This document shows, piece by piece, positions 10,573 to 19,364 of a stretch of 50,698 nt of DNA. Below the pieces are notes generated by a model, which was given only the letters and a program-made list of their open reading frames with translations, did no database searches and had not been told where the DNA came from. Position 1 is the first letter of the stretch. Each line of letters opens with the position of its first letter. Source of the stretch: Pseudomonas cyclaminis (GTDB lineage: Bacteria; Pseudomonadota; Gammaproteobacteria; Pseudomonadales; Pseudomonadaceae); NCBI RefSeq assembly GCF_015163715.1, contig NZ_JADDUM010000078.1, positions 1 to 50,698 on the forward strand. The letters run 5' to 3'. The translations under genes and the position numbers were made by a program.

Positions 10573-11989
10573 TGTTGCGAATCTTCTCGACAATCGCCGT
10601 GGTCGAGCTGTTCTCAACCAGGCCGAGTACTTTGACCGTGCCGCCGTAGGCGCTGACGATATCGGCACCGACCACCTGGTCGACGGAATAGTCGCCGCCC
10701 TTGACCAGCACGTCCGGTTTGACCTGGGCCAGCAGGTTTTCCGGGGTCGCTTCAGGGAAGCTGATCACCCAGTCCACTGCACCCAAGCCGGCCAGTACGG
10801 CCATACGCCGGTCGACGCTGTTGATCGGACGGCCAGGGCCCTTCAGACGGCTGACCGAAGCGTCGTCGTTGACCGCGACGATCAGGCGATCGCCTTGGGC
10901 GCGGGCCTGCTCCAGGTAAGTCACGTGGCCGGCGTGCAGGATGTCGAAGCAGCCGTTGGTGAACACAATGCTTTCGTTGTGCGCACGCGCATCGTCAATC
11001 GCCAGCAGCAGTTGCTCGATGGTCAGCACTCCGCGCTCCGAGCCCTCGGAGCGCTGGATGGCACGGCGCAGTTCAGGTGCGCTGATGGCCGCCGTACCCA
11101 ACTTGCCGACCACGATGCCCGCCGCCAGATTGGCCAGGGCCACGGCGTGGGGCAGTTCTTCGCCGGCCGCAATGGAGGCAGCCAGGGTGGAAATCACGGT
11201 GTCGCCGGCGCCAGTGACGTCGAACACTTCACGGGCCCGCGCCGGCAGGTGCATCGCCGGGTGGCCGGGACGCAGCAGGGTCATGCCGTGCTCGCCACGG
11301 GTCACCAGCAAGGCGCCGAGGTCGAGATTGGCCATGAGCGCCGCGCCTTTGGTGACCAGTTCGTGCTCGTCGACGCAACCGCCGACGATGGCTTCGAACT
11401 CGCTGAGGTTCGGCGTGATCAGGCTGGCGCCCCGATAAATCGAGAAGTCCTTGCCCTTGGGATCGGCCAGCACCGGAATACCCTTGGCCTTGGCGGCCTG
11501 GATCAGCATCTGGTGGTTCTTCAACGCGCCTTTGCCGTAGTCGGACAGCACCAGCACCTTGACGCCTTCGAGCAATTCGTCGACCTGGCCGCTGAGGGCC
11601 AAAGCGTCGGTGGCGAAGGGTTCTTCAAAATCGATACGCAGCAATTGCTGGTGACGGCTCATGACCCGCAGCTTGACGATGGTCGGCTGATGGGCGATGC
11701 GCTGGAACAGCGCACGCACGCCGGCACCGCGCAGGCTGTTGGCCAGGCTGTCGGCGGCTTCGTCGTCGCCGGTCACACCCACCAGGGAGGCCGGGGCGCC
11801 GAGAGCGGCAATATTGAGGGCAACGTTGGCAGCGCCACCTGGACGGTCTTCGATTTGCTCGACCTTGACTACCGGTACCGGCGCCTCAGGGGAAATCCGT
11901 GAGGTACCACCATGCCAGTAACGGTCGAGCATGACATCGCCGACCACCAAGACAGGGGCTTGATCGAATCGCGGCATGGACAACTTCAT
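10565..11989 (-). CDS. hldE: Bifunctional heptose 7-phosphate kinase / heptose 1-phosphate adenylyltransferase
   Basis: HldE makes two of the steps to ADP-heptose, the donor for LPS inner-core heptose. The 474-residue protein has an N-terminal ribokinase-like domain (GGAANVALNIA early, DVTGAGDTVISTLAA with the catalytic GAGD) and a C-terminal nucleotidyltransferase domain from about residue 340 (FTNGCFDILHAGH). I start at the ATG at 11989 (MKLSMPRFDQ), which gives the length I recall for the P. aeruginosa protein; a TTG six codons upstream is also open. It is 103 bp downstream of cysC and overlaps the epimerase gene. Confidence 0.96.
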   Translation of the reverse strand: MKLSMPRFDQAPVLVVGDVMLDRYWHGGTSRISPEAPVPVVKVEQIEDRPGGAANVALNIAALGAPASLVGVTGDDEAADSLANSLRGAGVRALFQRIAHQPTIVKLRVMSRHQQLLRIDFEEPFATDALALSGQVDELLEGVKVLVLSDYGKGALKNHQMLIQAAKAKGIPVLADPKGKDFSIYRGASLITPNLSEFEAIVGGCVDEHELVTKGAALMANLDLGALLVTRGEHGMTLLRPGHPAMHLPARAREVFDVTGAGDTVISTLAASIAAGEELPHAVALANLAAGIVVGKLGTAAISAPELRRAIQRSEGSERGVLTIEQLLLAIDDARAHNESIVFTNGCFDILHAGHVTYLEQARAQGDRLIVAVNDDASVSRLKGPGRPINSVDRRMAVLAGLGAVDWVISFPEATPENLLAQVKPDVLVKGGDYSVDQVVGADIVSAYGGTVKVLGLVENSSTTAIVEKIRNNE

Positions 11990-12092
11990 GGAGCAACCCA
12001 CATACAAAATGAACAGGGGCGCGATATTAGCACAGGGTGAGCGCCGCCTAGTTCGAGAGCTTTATCCGCACGGCATCACGCGCCAAAACTGG

Positions 12093-12701
12093 TTAATTTT
12101 TAAACAAAATCGCGAGAATGCGCTCTACGGCTTCGCCCAATTCGACCTCATCGGTGTTGATTTCGCAGTCGGCCTGCTGAGGCGCCTCGTAGGGGCTGTC
12201 CAAACCGGTGAACGCTTTGATACGCCCGTCCAGCGCCGCGCGGTACAACCCTTTGGGGTCACGCCGCGCACATACGTCGAACGGCGTGCTGACGTAAACC
12301 TCAAAGAACTGCCCAGGCTCGAACAGCGCCCTGGCGGTCGCCCGGTCGACGCTGAACGGCGAGATGGCTGACACAATCACAATCAATCCCGCGTCCACCA
12401 TCAACCGCGCCACTTCACCGATGCGCCGGATATTTTCCTTGCGCGCCGCATCGCTCATGCCCAGGTCATTGCACAGGCCCGAGCGCAAATTATCGCCATC
12501 GAGCACAAAGGTGTGGCGCCCCTGCTCATTGAGTTGCACCTCAAGGGCATTGGCCAGGGTCGACTTGCCGGACCCGGACAACCCCGTCAACCACAGGCAG
12601 CACGGCTGTTGATGCTTGAGCGCCGCCCGTGCGGCCACCGACAACGACAAGGCAAAAGGACGGATGGCAGCGGCGTCTCTGGCCAGCGACTGCTTATTCA
12701 T
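12093..12701 (-). CDS. cysC: Adenylylsulfate (APS) kinase
   Basis: CysC phosphorylates APS to PAPS, the universal sulfate donor. The 202-residue protein is a full kinase: P-loop GLSGSGKST at 40-48, then LDGDNLRSGLCNDLGMS, the KENIRRIGEVA helix, and DPKGLYRAALDGRIKAFTG. It stands alone, not fused to CysN. Its ATG overlaps the stop of the sulfotransferase by 8 bases (ATGAATAA, 12694-12701), so PAPS maker and presumed PAPS user are translated together. That suggests it feeds sulfation rather than cysteine synthesis. Confidence 0.93.
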   Translation of the reverse strand: MNKQSLARDAAAIRPFALSLSVAARAALKHQQPCCLWLTGLSGSGKSTLANALEVQLNEQGRHTFVLDGDNLRSGLCNDLGMSDAARKENIRRIGEVARLMVDAGLIVIVSAISPFSVDRATARALFEPGQFFEVYVSTPFDVCARRDPKGLYRAALDGRIKAFTGLDSPYEAPQQADCEINTDEVELGEAVERILAILFKN

Positions 12702-13398
12702 AACCCAACACCTCGTAATCACGCTGATAGGCGCGCTTGACCAAACGGCGCGTGCGCACGGAGCAAAACGCTCTCACCGGCTCGCTTCGCCGCCCCAGTG
12801 AAACATTCAGATGTGGCAGGGATGAGGTCACGCCAAGGCGCTCGCACAGGTGCTGGAAATCGTGCTCCAGGGATTCCTGGCGCCCGAGGAAATCCATGGC
12901 CATTTGGCCCAGGTGATCGACCAGAAAGTCGGTCTGGGGCGCGAAATGCAGTTGGCGCCGCAGGTTGTCCGGGTGCAGCCAGCCGGCCACAAAATGGTCG
13001 AAGTCGCGGTAGTTGCTGACCAGCGCCTGGGCTTGCAGATCGCGGGCGCCCATGTGGTTACTGCGCAGGTAGTTGTAGGCCGAGTAGGCACGCTCCAGCG
13101 GATCACGCACGAAGGCGAATTTGAAACTGCGCTCGCAGTGTTCGGGAAACTGCTGCTCATACCAGTAATACGGCAGGTGCCCCGGCCAGCGCCCATCGAG
13201 AAGTGCCGAGCACACGCTGCTGCCGGCGCATTTGGGCACATGGATAAACACACAGTTGTGCCGTTCGAAAGCCGGATTGAGGGTGGTCACCCCAGACAGG
13301 GATTTATTGACTGCCTGGCGATCCACCACCGACAAACGCCCCAGCAAGAACACCCTCTGGGGTTTGGGAAGCAGTTTCCACAACAGACGTTGCAACAT
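12694..13398 (-). CDS. Sulfotransferase family protein
   Basis: A 234-residue protein with the two PAPS-binding signatures: the 5'-phosphosulfate loop HVPKCAGSS (residues 53-61) and the 3'-phosphate motif FVRDPLERAYSAY (RDP at 98-100, serine at 106). These mark the Golgi-type/sulfotransferase-2 group, whose members sulfate carbohydrates. There is no signal peptide or obvious membrane helix, so it should act in the cytoplasm. It is followed by cysC with an 8-base overlap and lies between msbA and hldE, so an LPS sugar is a plausible acceptor (inference). The start is uncertain: ATG 13398 or in-frame GTG 13410, neither with a strong ribosome site. Confidence 0.85.
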   Translation of the reverse strand: MLQRLLWKLLPKPQRVFLLGRLSVVDRQAVNKSLSGVTTLNPAFERHNCVFIHVPKCAGSSVCSALLDGRWPGHLPYYWYEQQFPEHCERSFKFAFVRDPLERAYSAYNYLRSNHMGARDLQAQALVSNYRDFDHFVAGWLHPDNLRRQLHFAPQTDFLVDHLGQMAMDFLGRQESLEHDFQHLCERLGVTSSLPHLNVSLGRRSEPVRAFCSVRTRRLVKRAYQRDYEVLGYE

Positions 13399-13525
13399 TC
13401 CATTACCCACGCAAGAAGGTTAGCCCTCTCGTTCGTCATTCGAATCGAGAAGGCCAACATAACAAACGACAGGCAGCGAATTATTTGGCTTTGGTCAAGC
13501 CCTGTAAGGGTCTTGATACAAACAG

Positions 13526-13546
13526 CGGGGCGCATTGCGCGCCCCG
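13526..13546 (-). terminator. Hairpin after msbA
   Basis: CGGGGCGC and GCGCCCCG form a perfect 8-bp stem with a 5-base loop, 6 bases beyond the msbA stop. On the minus strand it is followed by CTGTTTGT, a poor T-tract, so termination is probably partial. It may separate waaL-msbA from the sulfotransferase-cysC pair. The gap up to 13398 holds no clear gene or promoter. Confidence 0.55.
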
Positions 13547-13551
13547 TTGGT

Positions 13552-15360
13552 TCAGGTGATGTTGTTCGCGACCGGCTCGTCCAGCCCCATGGCGTGCAGG
13601 CGCGAGTAATAGCCGCCCTTGGCCAGCAGTTCGACATGCGTACCACGCTCGACAATTTCGCCGTGATCCATTACCAGAATCAGGTCGGCCTTTTCGATGG
13701 TGGACAAACGGTGTGCGATCACCAGGGTGGTGCGGCCTTTCATGACCTTGTCCAGTGCGGCTTGGATATGCCGCTCGGACTCGGTATCCAGCGCCGAGGT
13801 CGCTTCATCCAGGATCAGCAGCGGGGCATTTTTCAGCAGGGCCCGGGCGATCGCCAGGCGCTGGCGCTGACCACCGGAGAGCAGCACGCCGTTTTCACCG
13901 ACTTCGGTGTCCAGGCCTTTGGGCAGCTCCGCGATGAAGTCCATGGCGTAGGCATCGGCCGCTGCTTTTTCGATGTCGGCACGCGGCGCGTCGGCCAGGT
14001 CGCCGTAGGCGATGTTATTGGCCACGGTATCGTTGAACAGGGTCACATGCTGGGTAACCTGGGCCACATGGCGGCGCAGGTTGCGCAGGCGATAGTCTTC
14101 GATCTCGACTTCGTCCAGCAGGATTTCCCCGGTTTCATGATGGTAGAAACGCGGAATCAGGGCGGCCAGCGTCGACTTGCCGCTGCCTGAGCGTCCGACC
14201 AGGGCGATCATCTGTCCAGGGGCTGCGCTGAAGCTGATGTTCTTGAGCACTTCGCGCTCGGTGCCGGGGTAAGTGAAGCTCAGGTTGCGCACGTCCAGGC
14301 GACCGCTGACGCGATCACGCTCCACGGTACCGCCGTCGACTTCAGGCACTTCATCCAGTTGTTCGAAGATGCTTTCTGCACCGGCCACACCTTTCTGGAT
14401 CGTCGAGCTGACTTCCGACAGCTGGCGGATCGGCTTGGGCAGCAGGCCCGCCGCCGTGATGTAGGCCACCAGGTCACCTGCCGTCGCCTCACCGCGCAAC
14501 AGCAGCACCAGGAACATCAACGCGGCCATGGCCGTGTAGATCACCAGTTGCAGCATCGGCGTGTAGACCGCACCGGTCTTGTTCATGCTCAGCTGCTTGT
14601 CGGTGTTGCCCTGGCTGGCGGCGGCAAAGCGGCGCTGCTCGTAGTCTTCGCCGCCGAAGCTGCGCACCACGCGGTAACCCTGGATGGTCTCGGAGGCAAC
14701 GTGGGTCACGTCGCCCATCGCCACCTGGATCTTCTTGCTCTGCTTGCGGAATTTCTTGCTGGTGCTGCCGACCATGATTGCAATCAGCGGCAGGATTGCC
14801 AGCATCACCAGGGTCAGTTTCCAGTTCATCCACAAGAGATAGCCGAACAGGAACACCACCGTCAGGCCTTCGCGGATCACGACCTTGATCGCATCCGTGG
14901 CCGCGCCGGTGACCATGGTCACGTTGAAGGTGATGCGGGAAATCAGGTGCCCCGAGTTATGGGTGTCGAAGTAGCGGTTAGGCAGCACCAACAGCTTGTT
15001 GAACAACTGGACCCGCAGGTCATGCACCAGCCCCAGGGACACCTTGGCCAGGTAGTAGTTACCCAGGAAAGAGCCGAGGCCTTGCCACGCGGCGATCAGG
15101 ATGATCAGCAGCGGCACGGCCATCAGCAACTTCAGGTCCTTGAAAAACGGGACCTTGGGCAAAAACACCACATCGGGATTGCTCAAGCCATCCACGAAGT
15201 ACTTGAGGATCCCGGCGAGCATTGGCTGGGTCGAAGCAAAGATCACGAAGCCCACGATACTCAGCAGGAACATGCCGAGGTACGGTTTCACATAGCCCAG
15301 CAGCCGGAAATAGATTTTCAGGCTGGATTCCTGGTCCGCTTTGGGCGGTGCGTCACTCAT
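13552..15360 (-). CDS. msbA: Lipid A export ATP-binding/permease MsbA
   Basis: MsbA flips lipid A-core across the inner membrane. The 602-residue half-transporter has an N-terminal domain with about six membrane helices (residues 25-310) and a C-terminal ATPase: Walker A GRSGSGKST at 389-397, signature LLSGGQRQRLAIARAL near 495, and Walker B LLILDEATSALD near 515. All motifs are intact. It starts 9 bp after the waaL stop, so the two are one transcript. Confidence 0.95.
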   Translation of the reverse strand: MSDAPPKADQESSLKIYFRLLGYVKPYLGMFLLSIVGFVIFASTQPMLAGILKYFVDGLSNPDVVFLPKVPFFKDLKLLMAVPLLIILIAAWQGLGSFLGNYYLAKVSLGLVHDLRVQLFNKLLVLPNRYFDTHNSGHLISRITFNVTMVTGAATDAIKVVIREGLTVVFLFGYLLWMNWKLTLVMLAILPLIAIMVGSTSKKFRKQSKKIQVAMGDVTHVASETIQGYRVVRSFGGEDYEQRRFAAASQGNTDKQLSMNKTGAVYTPMLQLVIYTAMAALMFLVLLLRGEATAGDLVAYITAAGLLPKPIRQLSEVSSTIQKGVAGAESIFEQLDEVPEVDGGTVERDRVSGRLDVRNLSFTYPGTEREVLKNISFSAAPGQMIALVGRSGSGKSTLAALIPRFYHHETGEILLDEVEIEDYRLRNLRRHVAQVTQHVTLFNDTVANNIAYGDLADAPRADIEKAAADAYAMDFIAELPKGLDTEVGENGVLLSGGQRQRLAIARALLKNAPLLILDEATSALDTESERHIQAALDKVMKGRTTLVIAHRLSTIEKADLILVMDHGEIVERGTHVELLAKGGYYSRLHAMGLDEPVANNIT

Positions 15361-15369
15361 GTGTCGAGC

Positions 15370-16548
15370 TCACTGATTGGGTAGGACGCGAACTTTATCA
15401 CACGCGTCGGGTTTGGCCCGAGCCCAGACCAAAACACTGGCCAGCGCAATCGGCAGCCAGGAAATGAACCACTCGGCACGCGGCGTACCTGTCAGGCTGG
15501 CGGCATCGAACTGCATGGCCAGGAACGAAAACACCCACATGCCGATGACGCCCTTGCCGTAGAGGGTGTCGCGGGCCTTCCAGGCTTGCCACAGCACGCC
15601 GAACCACAGGCCACACCACAGCAGCAGGCCCGGCAGGCCCAACTCGATGCTCACATGGGTGAACAGGTTATGGGAGTGGTCAAAAAAGAGGTCATCGGCA
15701 AATATCTTGTAGTTGCCGCCCAGCCCGAGGCCAGTCCAAGGGTGCTCGCTGATCATTTGCACGGCCGCCATGAAGATCTGCGGGCGGTAAGACACGCCAC
15801 GGGCCAGCATGAGCGATTGCATCGCGAAGAACACCGCCAGGGCCGCCAGGACTGCGCCAATGGCAATCACGGCGCTACGCCGGTCACGGCACCAGGCAGG
15901 CATCGCCACCACTGTCAGCAGCAACGCCAGCGCGGCGCCACGGCTTTGGCTCAACACCACGAACAACCCGAGGAACCCAACGGCCAGCACCCAACCCACT
16001 TGCATCCAGCGCCCCCGGGGAGCCCAGTGCAACAGCCAGACGGCCGCCAAGCCGATCACGTAGGCGCCCAGGATGGGGTGGGACAATTGGCCCAAGCCGG
16101 CCAGACGCGCCGTCCAGCTATTATGCTCAATGCCATAGAACTTGATGATTGCAAGCAGCGACGACAATGCCAGTCCGAAGCCCCCCCATTGCATCACGCG
16201 AATGACGCGCTCGGGCTGACCACACGCAAACACCGGGAAAAACAGCAGGAATACGCCGATATACAGCAGGCGCTTGGCCTCGCGGGACGGGTCTTCGGCG
16301 TTGGTCCACAACAGGCTGATCGCGCCCCAGACAGCAAGCGCGGCAATCATCAGGCAGATCCAGCGCTGTTCGTGCCAGACCTCCTTGAGACGCTCACGCG
16401 CCCCCCAGGCAAACACCATCGCCGGCAACCACAGGAACAGCGTCAAGCCTTGTTGATAGATCTTATTGGTCGGCGCGAAGGCAACTGCCAGCAAAAACCA
16501 AAGTAACCCGAAAATCATCCATACCTGCGCCCAACGACTTGCTTGCAT
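15370..16548 (-). CDS. waaL: O-antigen ligase (WaaL family)
   Basis: A 392-residue polytopic membrane protein with ten or more hydrophobic helices and a large periplasmic loop. The loop carries FFDHSHNLFTHVSIELG (near residue 290), with the histidine conserved in Wzy_C ligases. WaaL joins O-polysaccharide to lipid A-core on the periplasmic face. The start at 16548 has AGGAG eight bases upstream; the frame also extends 13 codons further. It is next to msbA, as in P. aeruginosa. A Wzy-type polymerase or colanic-type ligase cannot be ruled out by sequence, but the position favours WaaL. Confidence 0.85.
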   Translation of the reverse strand: MQASRWAQVWMIFGLLWFLLAVAFAPTNKIYQQGLTLFLWLPAMVFAWGARERLKEVWHEQRWICLMIAALAVWGAISLLWTNAEDPSREAKRLLYIGVFLLFFPVFACGQPERVIRVMQWGGFGLALSSLLAIIKFYGIEHNSWTARLAGLGQLSHPILGAYVIGLAAVWLLHWAPRGRWMQVGWVLAVGFLGLFVVLSQSRGAALALLLTVVAMPAWCRDRRSAVIAIGAVLAALAVFFAMQSLMLARGVSYRPQIFMAAVQMISEHPWTGLGLGGNYKIFADDLFFDHSHNLFTHVSIELGLPGLLLWCGLWFGVLWQAWKARDTLYGKGVIGMWVFSFLAMQFDAASLTGTPRAEWFISWLPIALASVLVWARAKPDACDKVRVLPNQ

Positions 16549-16657
16549 CACCCGCTCCTGAATACGTTCAACCCGCCAACCCGGCATGGTTAAAACCCAA
16601 AACTTTCGGCATTATTACCGACCACTGTGCCCGCGACTCCCACAAGGCTTTCCGACG

Positions 16658-17263
16658 ATGCAATGTTCAAGGCTCCCCCAGGCCGATTTAACCGCGATGA
16701 TTGAAGGTGCCAAAATCCTGGAGAAGGACAGCTACGGCCCCAAAGTCTACCTGCTGACCGACGGGAACATCCTCAAACTGTTTCGCCGCAAACGCCTGTT
16801 CTCCTCTGCGTTGTTTCGCCCGTACTCCAAGCGGTTTATCGACAATGTGGCGCAACTGCAGCAGCGTGGCATCCCCACCTTGAGCGTACTCGCGTTCTTT
16901 CAACTGACGGCGCCCGGCATGACTGCCGTGCTGTACCGCCCGTTGCCGGGTGAGACGCTGCGCCAGATCTCCAACCGCGAAGGCTTTGAGTGGCAGGCGA
17001 ACCTCGACCCGCTGGTGGCCCTTATTCGTCGCCTGCATGACGCGGGCATTTATTTCCGTTCGTTACACCTGGGCAATATTGTCGTGACGCCCGACAATGA
17101 AATGGGCCTGATCGACGTGGCCGATATGCGCTTCCTGCGCGCTCCGTTGAACCCGGAACTGGCTCGGCGCAACCTGCAACATTTCGCACGCTATATTGCG
17201 CGTGAGAACCTGAACGAACGCTTTCCAATGCAAGCACTGGAGAACGCCCTGCTAGCGGCATGA
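16658..17263 (+). CDS. Small LPS-kinase-like protein (toluene-tolerance annotated family)
   Basis: A 201-residue kinase-fold protein. GPKVYLLTDGNILKLFRR resembles an N-lobe, and HLGNIVVTPDNEMGLIDVADM matches the catalytic and metal loops of the WaaP/InaA group. The catalytic aspartate position reads RSLHLGN rather than HGDLHxGN, so activity is doubtful. Pseudomonad relatives are often called toluene-tolerance proteins. The start at 16658 follows AAGG; a longer frame adds 24 codons. It diverges from waaL, and its last 12 bases overlap the end of ssg tail to tail. Confidence 0.75.
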   Translation: MQCSRLPQADLTAMIEGAKILEKDSYGPKVYLLTDGNILKLFRRKRLFSSALFRPYSKRFIDNVAQLQQRGIPTLSVLAFFQLTAPGMTAVLYRPLPGETLRQISNREGFEWQANLDPLVALIRRLHDAGIYFRSLHLGNIVVTPDNEMGLIDVADMRFLRAPLNPELARRNLQHFARYIARENLNERFPMQALENALLAA

Positions 17264-18349
17264 AAACAGCCGTCGAGTGGTTTCAGTGAAATCACTCCAG
17301 GCTTTCTCCGGCGCCAGCGCCCGCGATTGAGCCTCGACGATCTCCTCACCGGAACTCGCGAACGCACGGGTCAGGAGGCCACTCCAGGACGCGGGATCGG
17401 CTGCAGGCGCGTACCAACCGCAATCCCCCAACTGCTCGCGGAACACCGCCAGCTCGCTGGTCAACACGGGCACGCCGGCCATCACCGACTCTTGCAGGAT
17501 CAGCCCCAAGCCCTCTTCCGTCGAAGGAATGGCCACCCAGTCAAACGCCCGGTACAGGCTCGCCGCCTCAGGCAGATGCCCTGGCAAGGACACTTTGTCG
17601 CGCACGCCAAGCGCCTCGATACGCGCCTCAAGCCCAGGTCTCGCGGGGCCTTCGCCGATAATCACCAGGCGCGCATCCGGCTGATCAGCCGTCGCAGTGG
17701 CAAAGGCGTCCAACAAACAGGCAAACCCCTTGCCATCGACCAGTCGACCGACCGCACCTATCGCCGGCGCGGCCTCCAACGACAGGCCCAGGCGGGAGCG
17801 AGCCTGTTCACGGGAAAGCACCGCAGCACGAAAAACCACAGGGTCGAAAGCACTGCGCAGCACAACCACAGGTCGCTTGAGGTCACGCTCCAGCGAACCG
17901 GCGAGGGTCTGCGACACTGCCGTCACCGTGAGTTGCGACGCAGGGAACGAGTCGAACAACTGTTGATCCGCACTGCGTAAACGCGTGACACCATGAAATA
18001 TCACCACGGCGCGCACATGCGGCAAGCGCTTGAGCACGGGCAGGAACACACGGGCGACGCCGATCCCGTCAAGGAGCACCACCTGGACATCGTCGGGCAA
18101 GGCCTTGCGAAAGCGCGCATGCATCCACGGCATCAACCACTTCCACAGGTGCCGGCCCTTGAGCTTTGCAGAAGACAGGTTCCACTCCACAGCACGCTCG
18201 ACCAGGCCATCGCTGCCGGCCGCACTGCCCTGAAGCAGCCAGTGGTGAACGGGAGCGCCGCTGTCGGTATGGGACAGTATCTGCTGGTGCACCTTCTGCA
18301 CCGAGGCAAATGCAGAACCACCGGCCCACATGATGTTGAGAATGCTCAT
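17252..18349 (-). CDS. ssg: Glycosyltransferase, Ssg-like
   Basis: A 365-residue GT-B glycosyltransferase of the GT4 type. The C-terminal domain shows IGAVGRLVDGKGFACLLDAF, then IGEGPARPGLEARIEALG and the donor-site STEEGLGLILQESVMAGVPV with the E-x7-E spacing. It resembles the Ssg protein (PA5001 in P. aeruginosa, from memory), needed for normal LPS/exopolysaccharide, motility and attachment. It is the last gene of the operon from 24526. I start at the ATG at 18349, preceded by AAGG; the frame also runs 17 codons upstream. Confidence 0.8.
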   Translation of the reverse strand: MSILNIMWAGGSAFASVQKVHQQILSHTDSGAPVHHWLLQGSAAGSDGLVERAVEWNLSSAKLKGRHLWKWLMPWMHARFRKALPDDVQVVLLDGIGVARVFLPVLKRLPHVRAVVIFHGVTRLRSADQQLFDSFPASQLTVTAVSQTLAGSLERDLKRPVVVLRSAFDPVVFRAAVLSREQARSRLGLSLEAAPAIGAVGRLVDGKGFACLLDAFATATADQPDARLVIIGEGPARPGLEARIEALGVRDKVSLPGHLPEAASLYRAFDWVAIPSTEEGLGLILQESVMAGVPVLTSELAVFREQLGDCGWYAPAADPASWSGLLTRAFASSGEEIVEAQSRALAPEKAWSDFTETTRRLFSCR

Positions 18350-18396
18350 CGAAAAAACCTTATGCGGCGTGGGTGTGGCTCTTTGTACTTTGCGGA

Positions 18397-19353
18397 TCAA
18401 ACACCGAGTGTCAGGCGCAACCGCTCCAGCCAGTTCAACGGCGCACGAGGCCGCAGGGGTGGCTGGAGCACTTCGACAATACGCTGGCCGATGCGCGCAA
18501 AGCTGAACTGGCTGACGGCAAGGTCTTGCCCATTGCGCGCAATCTCTGCTGCCAGTTGCGGGTCGGCGCGCAGCTGCGAGAGCTTTTCCTGCAACTGTGG
18601 AATGTCCTTGTAGAACACCACATTGACCATGTCCTTGAAACCAAGGGCTTCGTTTTCCGCAGCCCCTTGGTCAAACGCCAGCAGCACACAGCCACAGGCC
18701 ATGGCCTCGAAGTTCTTGATCATGTACTCGCCCATGCCCACATCGGCACTGACGAAAAAACGAATCCGGTTAAGCGTCGCGCAGTATTCCTCACCGGATT
18801 TGGTGCGCGTGACCACCAGCGGCTCAACGCGGGCCAACTCATCAAGCAGCGCCTTGCGGCCACTATAGGCCACGCTGTTGGTGCTGCCGACAAACGCCAG
18901 CTCGATGTCGCGCTCCAGACCCTGGTGCTGCAACAGCGCCTGGTCGTAGCCTTTGGGCACGAACACCGCATCAAAGCCTTCGGCGCGCAGGCGCTCGGCC
19001 ACGCTGTAGCCGGAGCTGATCACCCGCGCCCACGGCAAGCGGCGGTAGTGCGCACTGAACTTGCCGGTGTATTTGCAGGGAATGTAGTTCTGGTAGGCGT
19101 CGTGTTCGAGGATCACCAGGTTCGGGATCGTACGGATAAACCCGGCCTGGCGGATTTCCTGCTTGAAGCGCAGGAAAAACACGATGCGGTCATAGCGGGT
19201 CACGTCGACTTCGCGCTTGAAGTAACCGCGCAGGTTGCGCTGCTCATCGCTGCTCAGCCAGCGGGTATCACACTCGCAGTGCTCGGCAATGCCTTCGTAC
19301 AAGCGATCCAGAATCGCACGCTGTTCTTTCTGTACCAGAAACAAAACTTTCAT
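18397..19353 (-). CDS. Glycosyltransferase (CgeB-like GT-B)
   Basis: A 318-residue protein, MKVLFLVQKEQRAILDRLYE onward. The C-terminal half (IELAFVGSTNSVAYSGRK, then GMGEYMIKNFEAMACGCVLL) has the layout of glycosyl transferases group 1 and CgeB-like proteins, which recognise the donor through an FEAMACG-type motif. ATG 19353 is preceded by AAAGGAAAGG. It sits between dnpA and ssg, so it probably adds a sugar to the outer core or another surface glycan. Donor and acceptor are unknown. I recall no gene of this type in the same position of PAO1. Confidence 0.75.
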   Translation of the reverse strand: MKVLFLVQKEQRAILDRLYEGIAEHCECDTRWLSSDEQRNLRGYFKREVDVTRYDRIVFFLRFKQEIRQAGFIRTIPNLVILEHDAYQNYIPCKYTGKFSAHYRRLPWARVISSGYSVAERLRAEGFDAVFVPKGYDQALLQHQGLERDIELAFVGSTNSVAYSGRKALLDELARVEPLVVTRTKSGEEYCATLNRIRFFVSADVGMGEYMIKNFEAMACGCVLLAFDQGAAENEALGFKDMVNVVFYKDIPQLQEKLSQLRADPQLAAEIARNGQDLAVSQFSFARIGQRIVEVLQPPLRPRAPLNWLERLRLTLGV

Positions 19354-19364
19354 GACCTTTCCTT

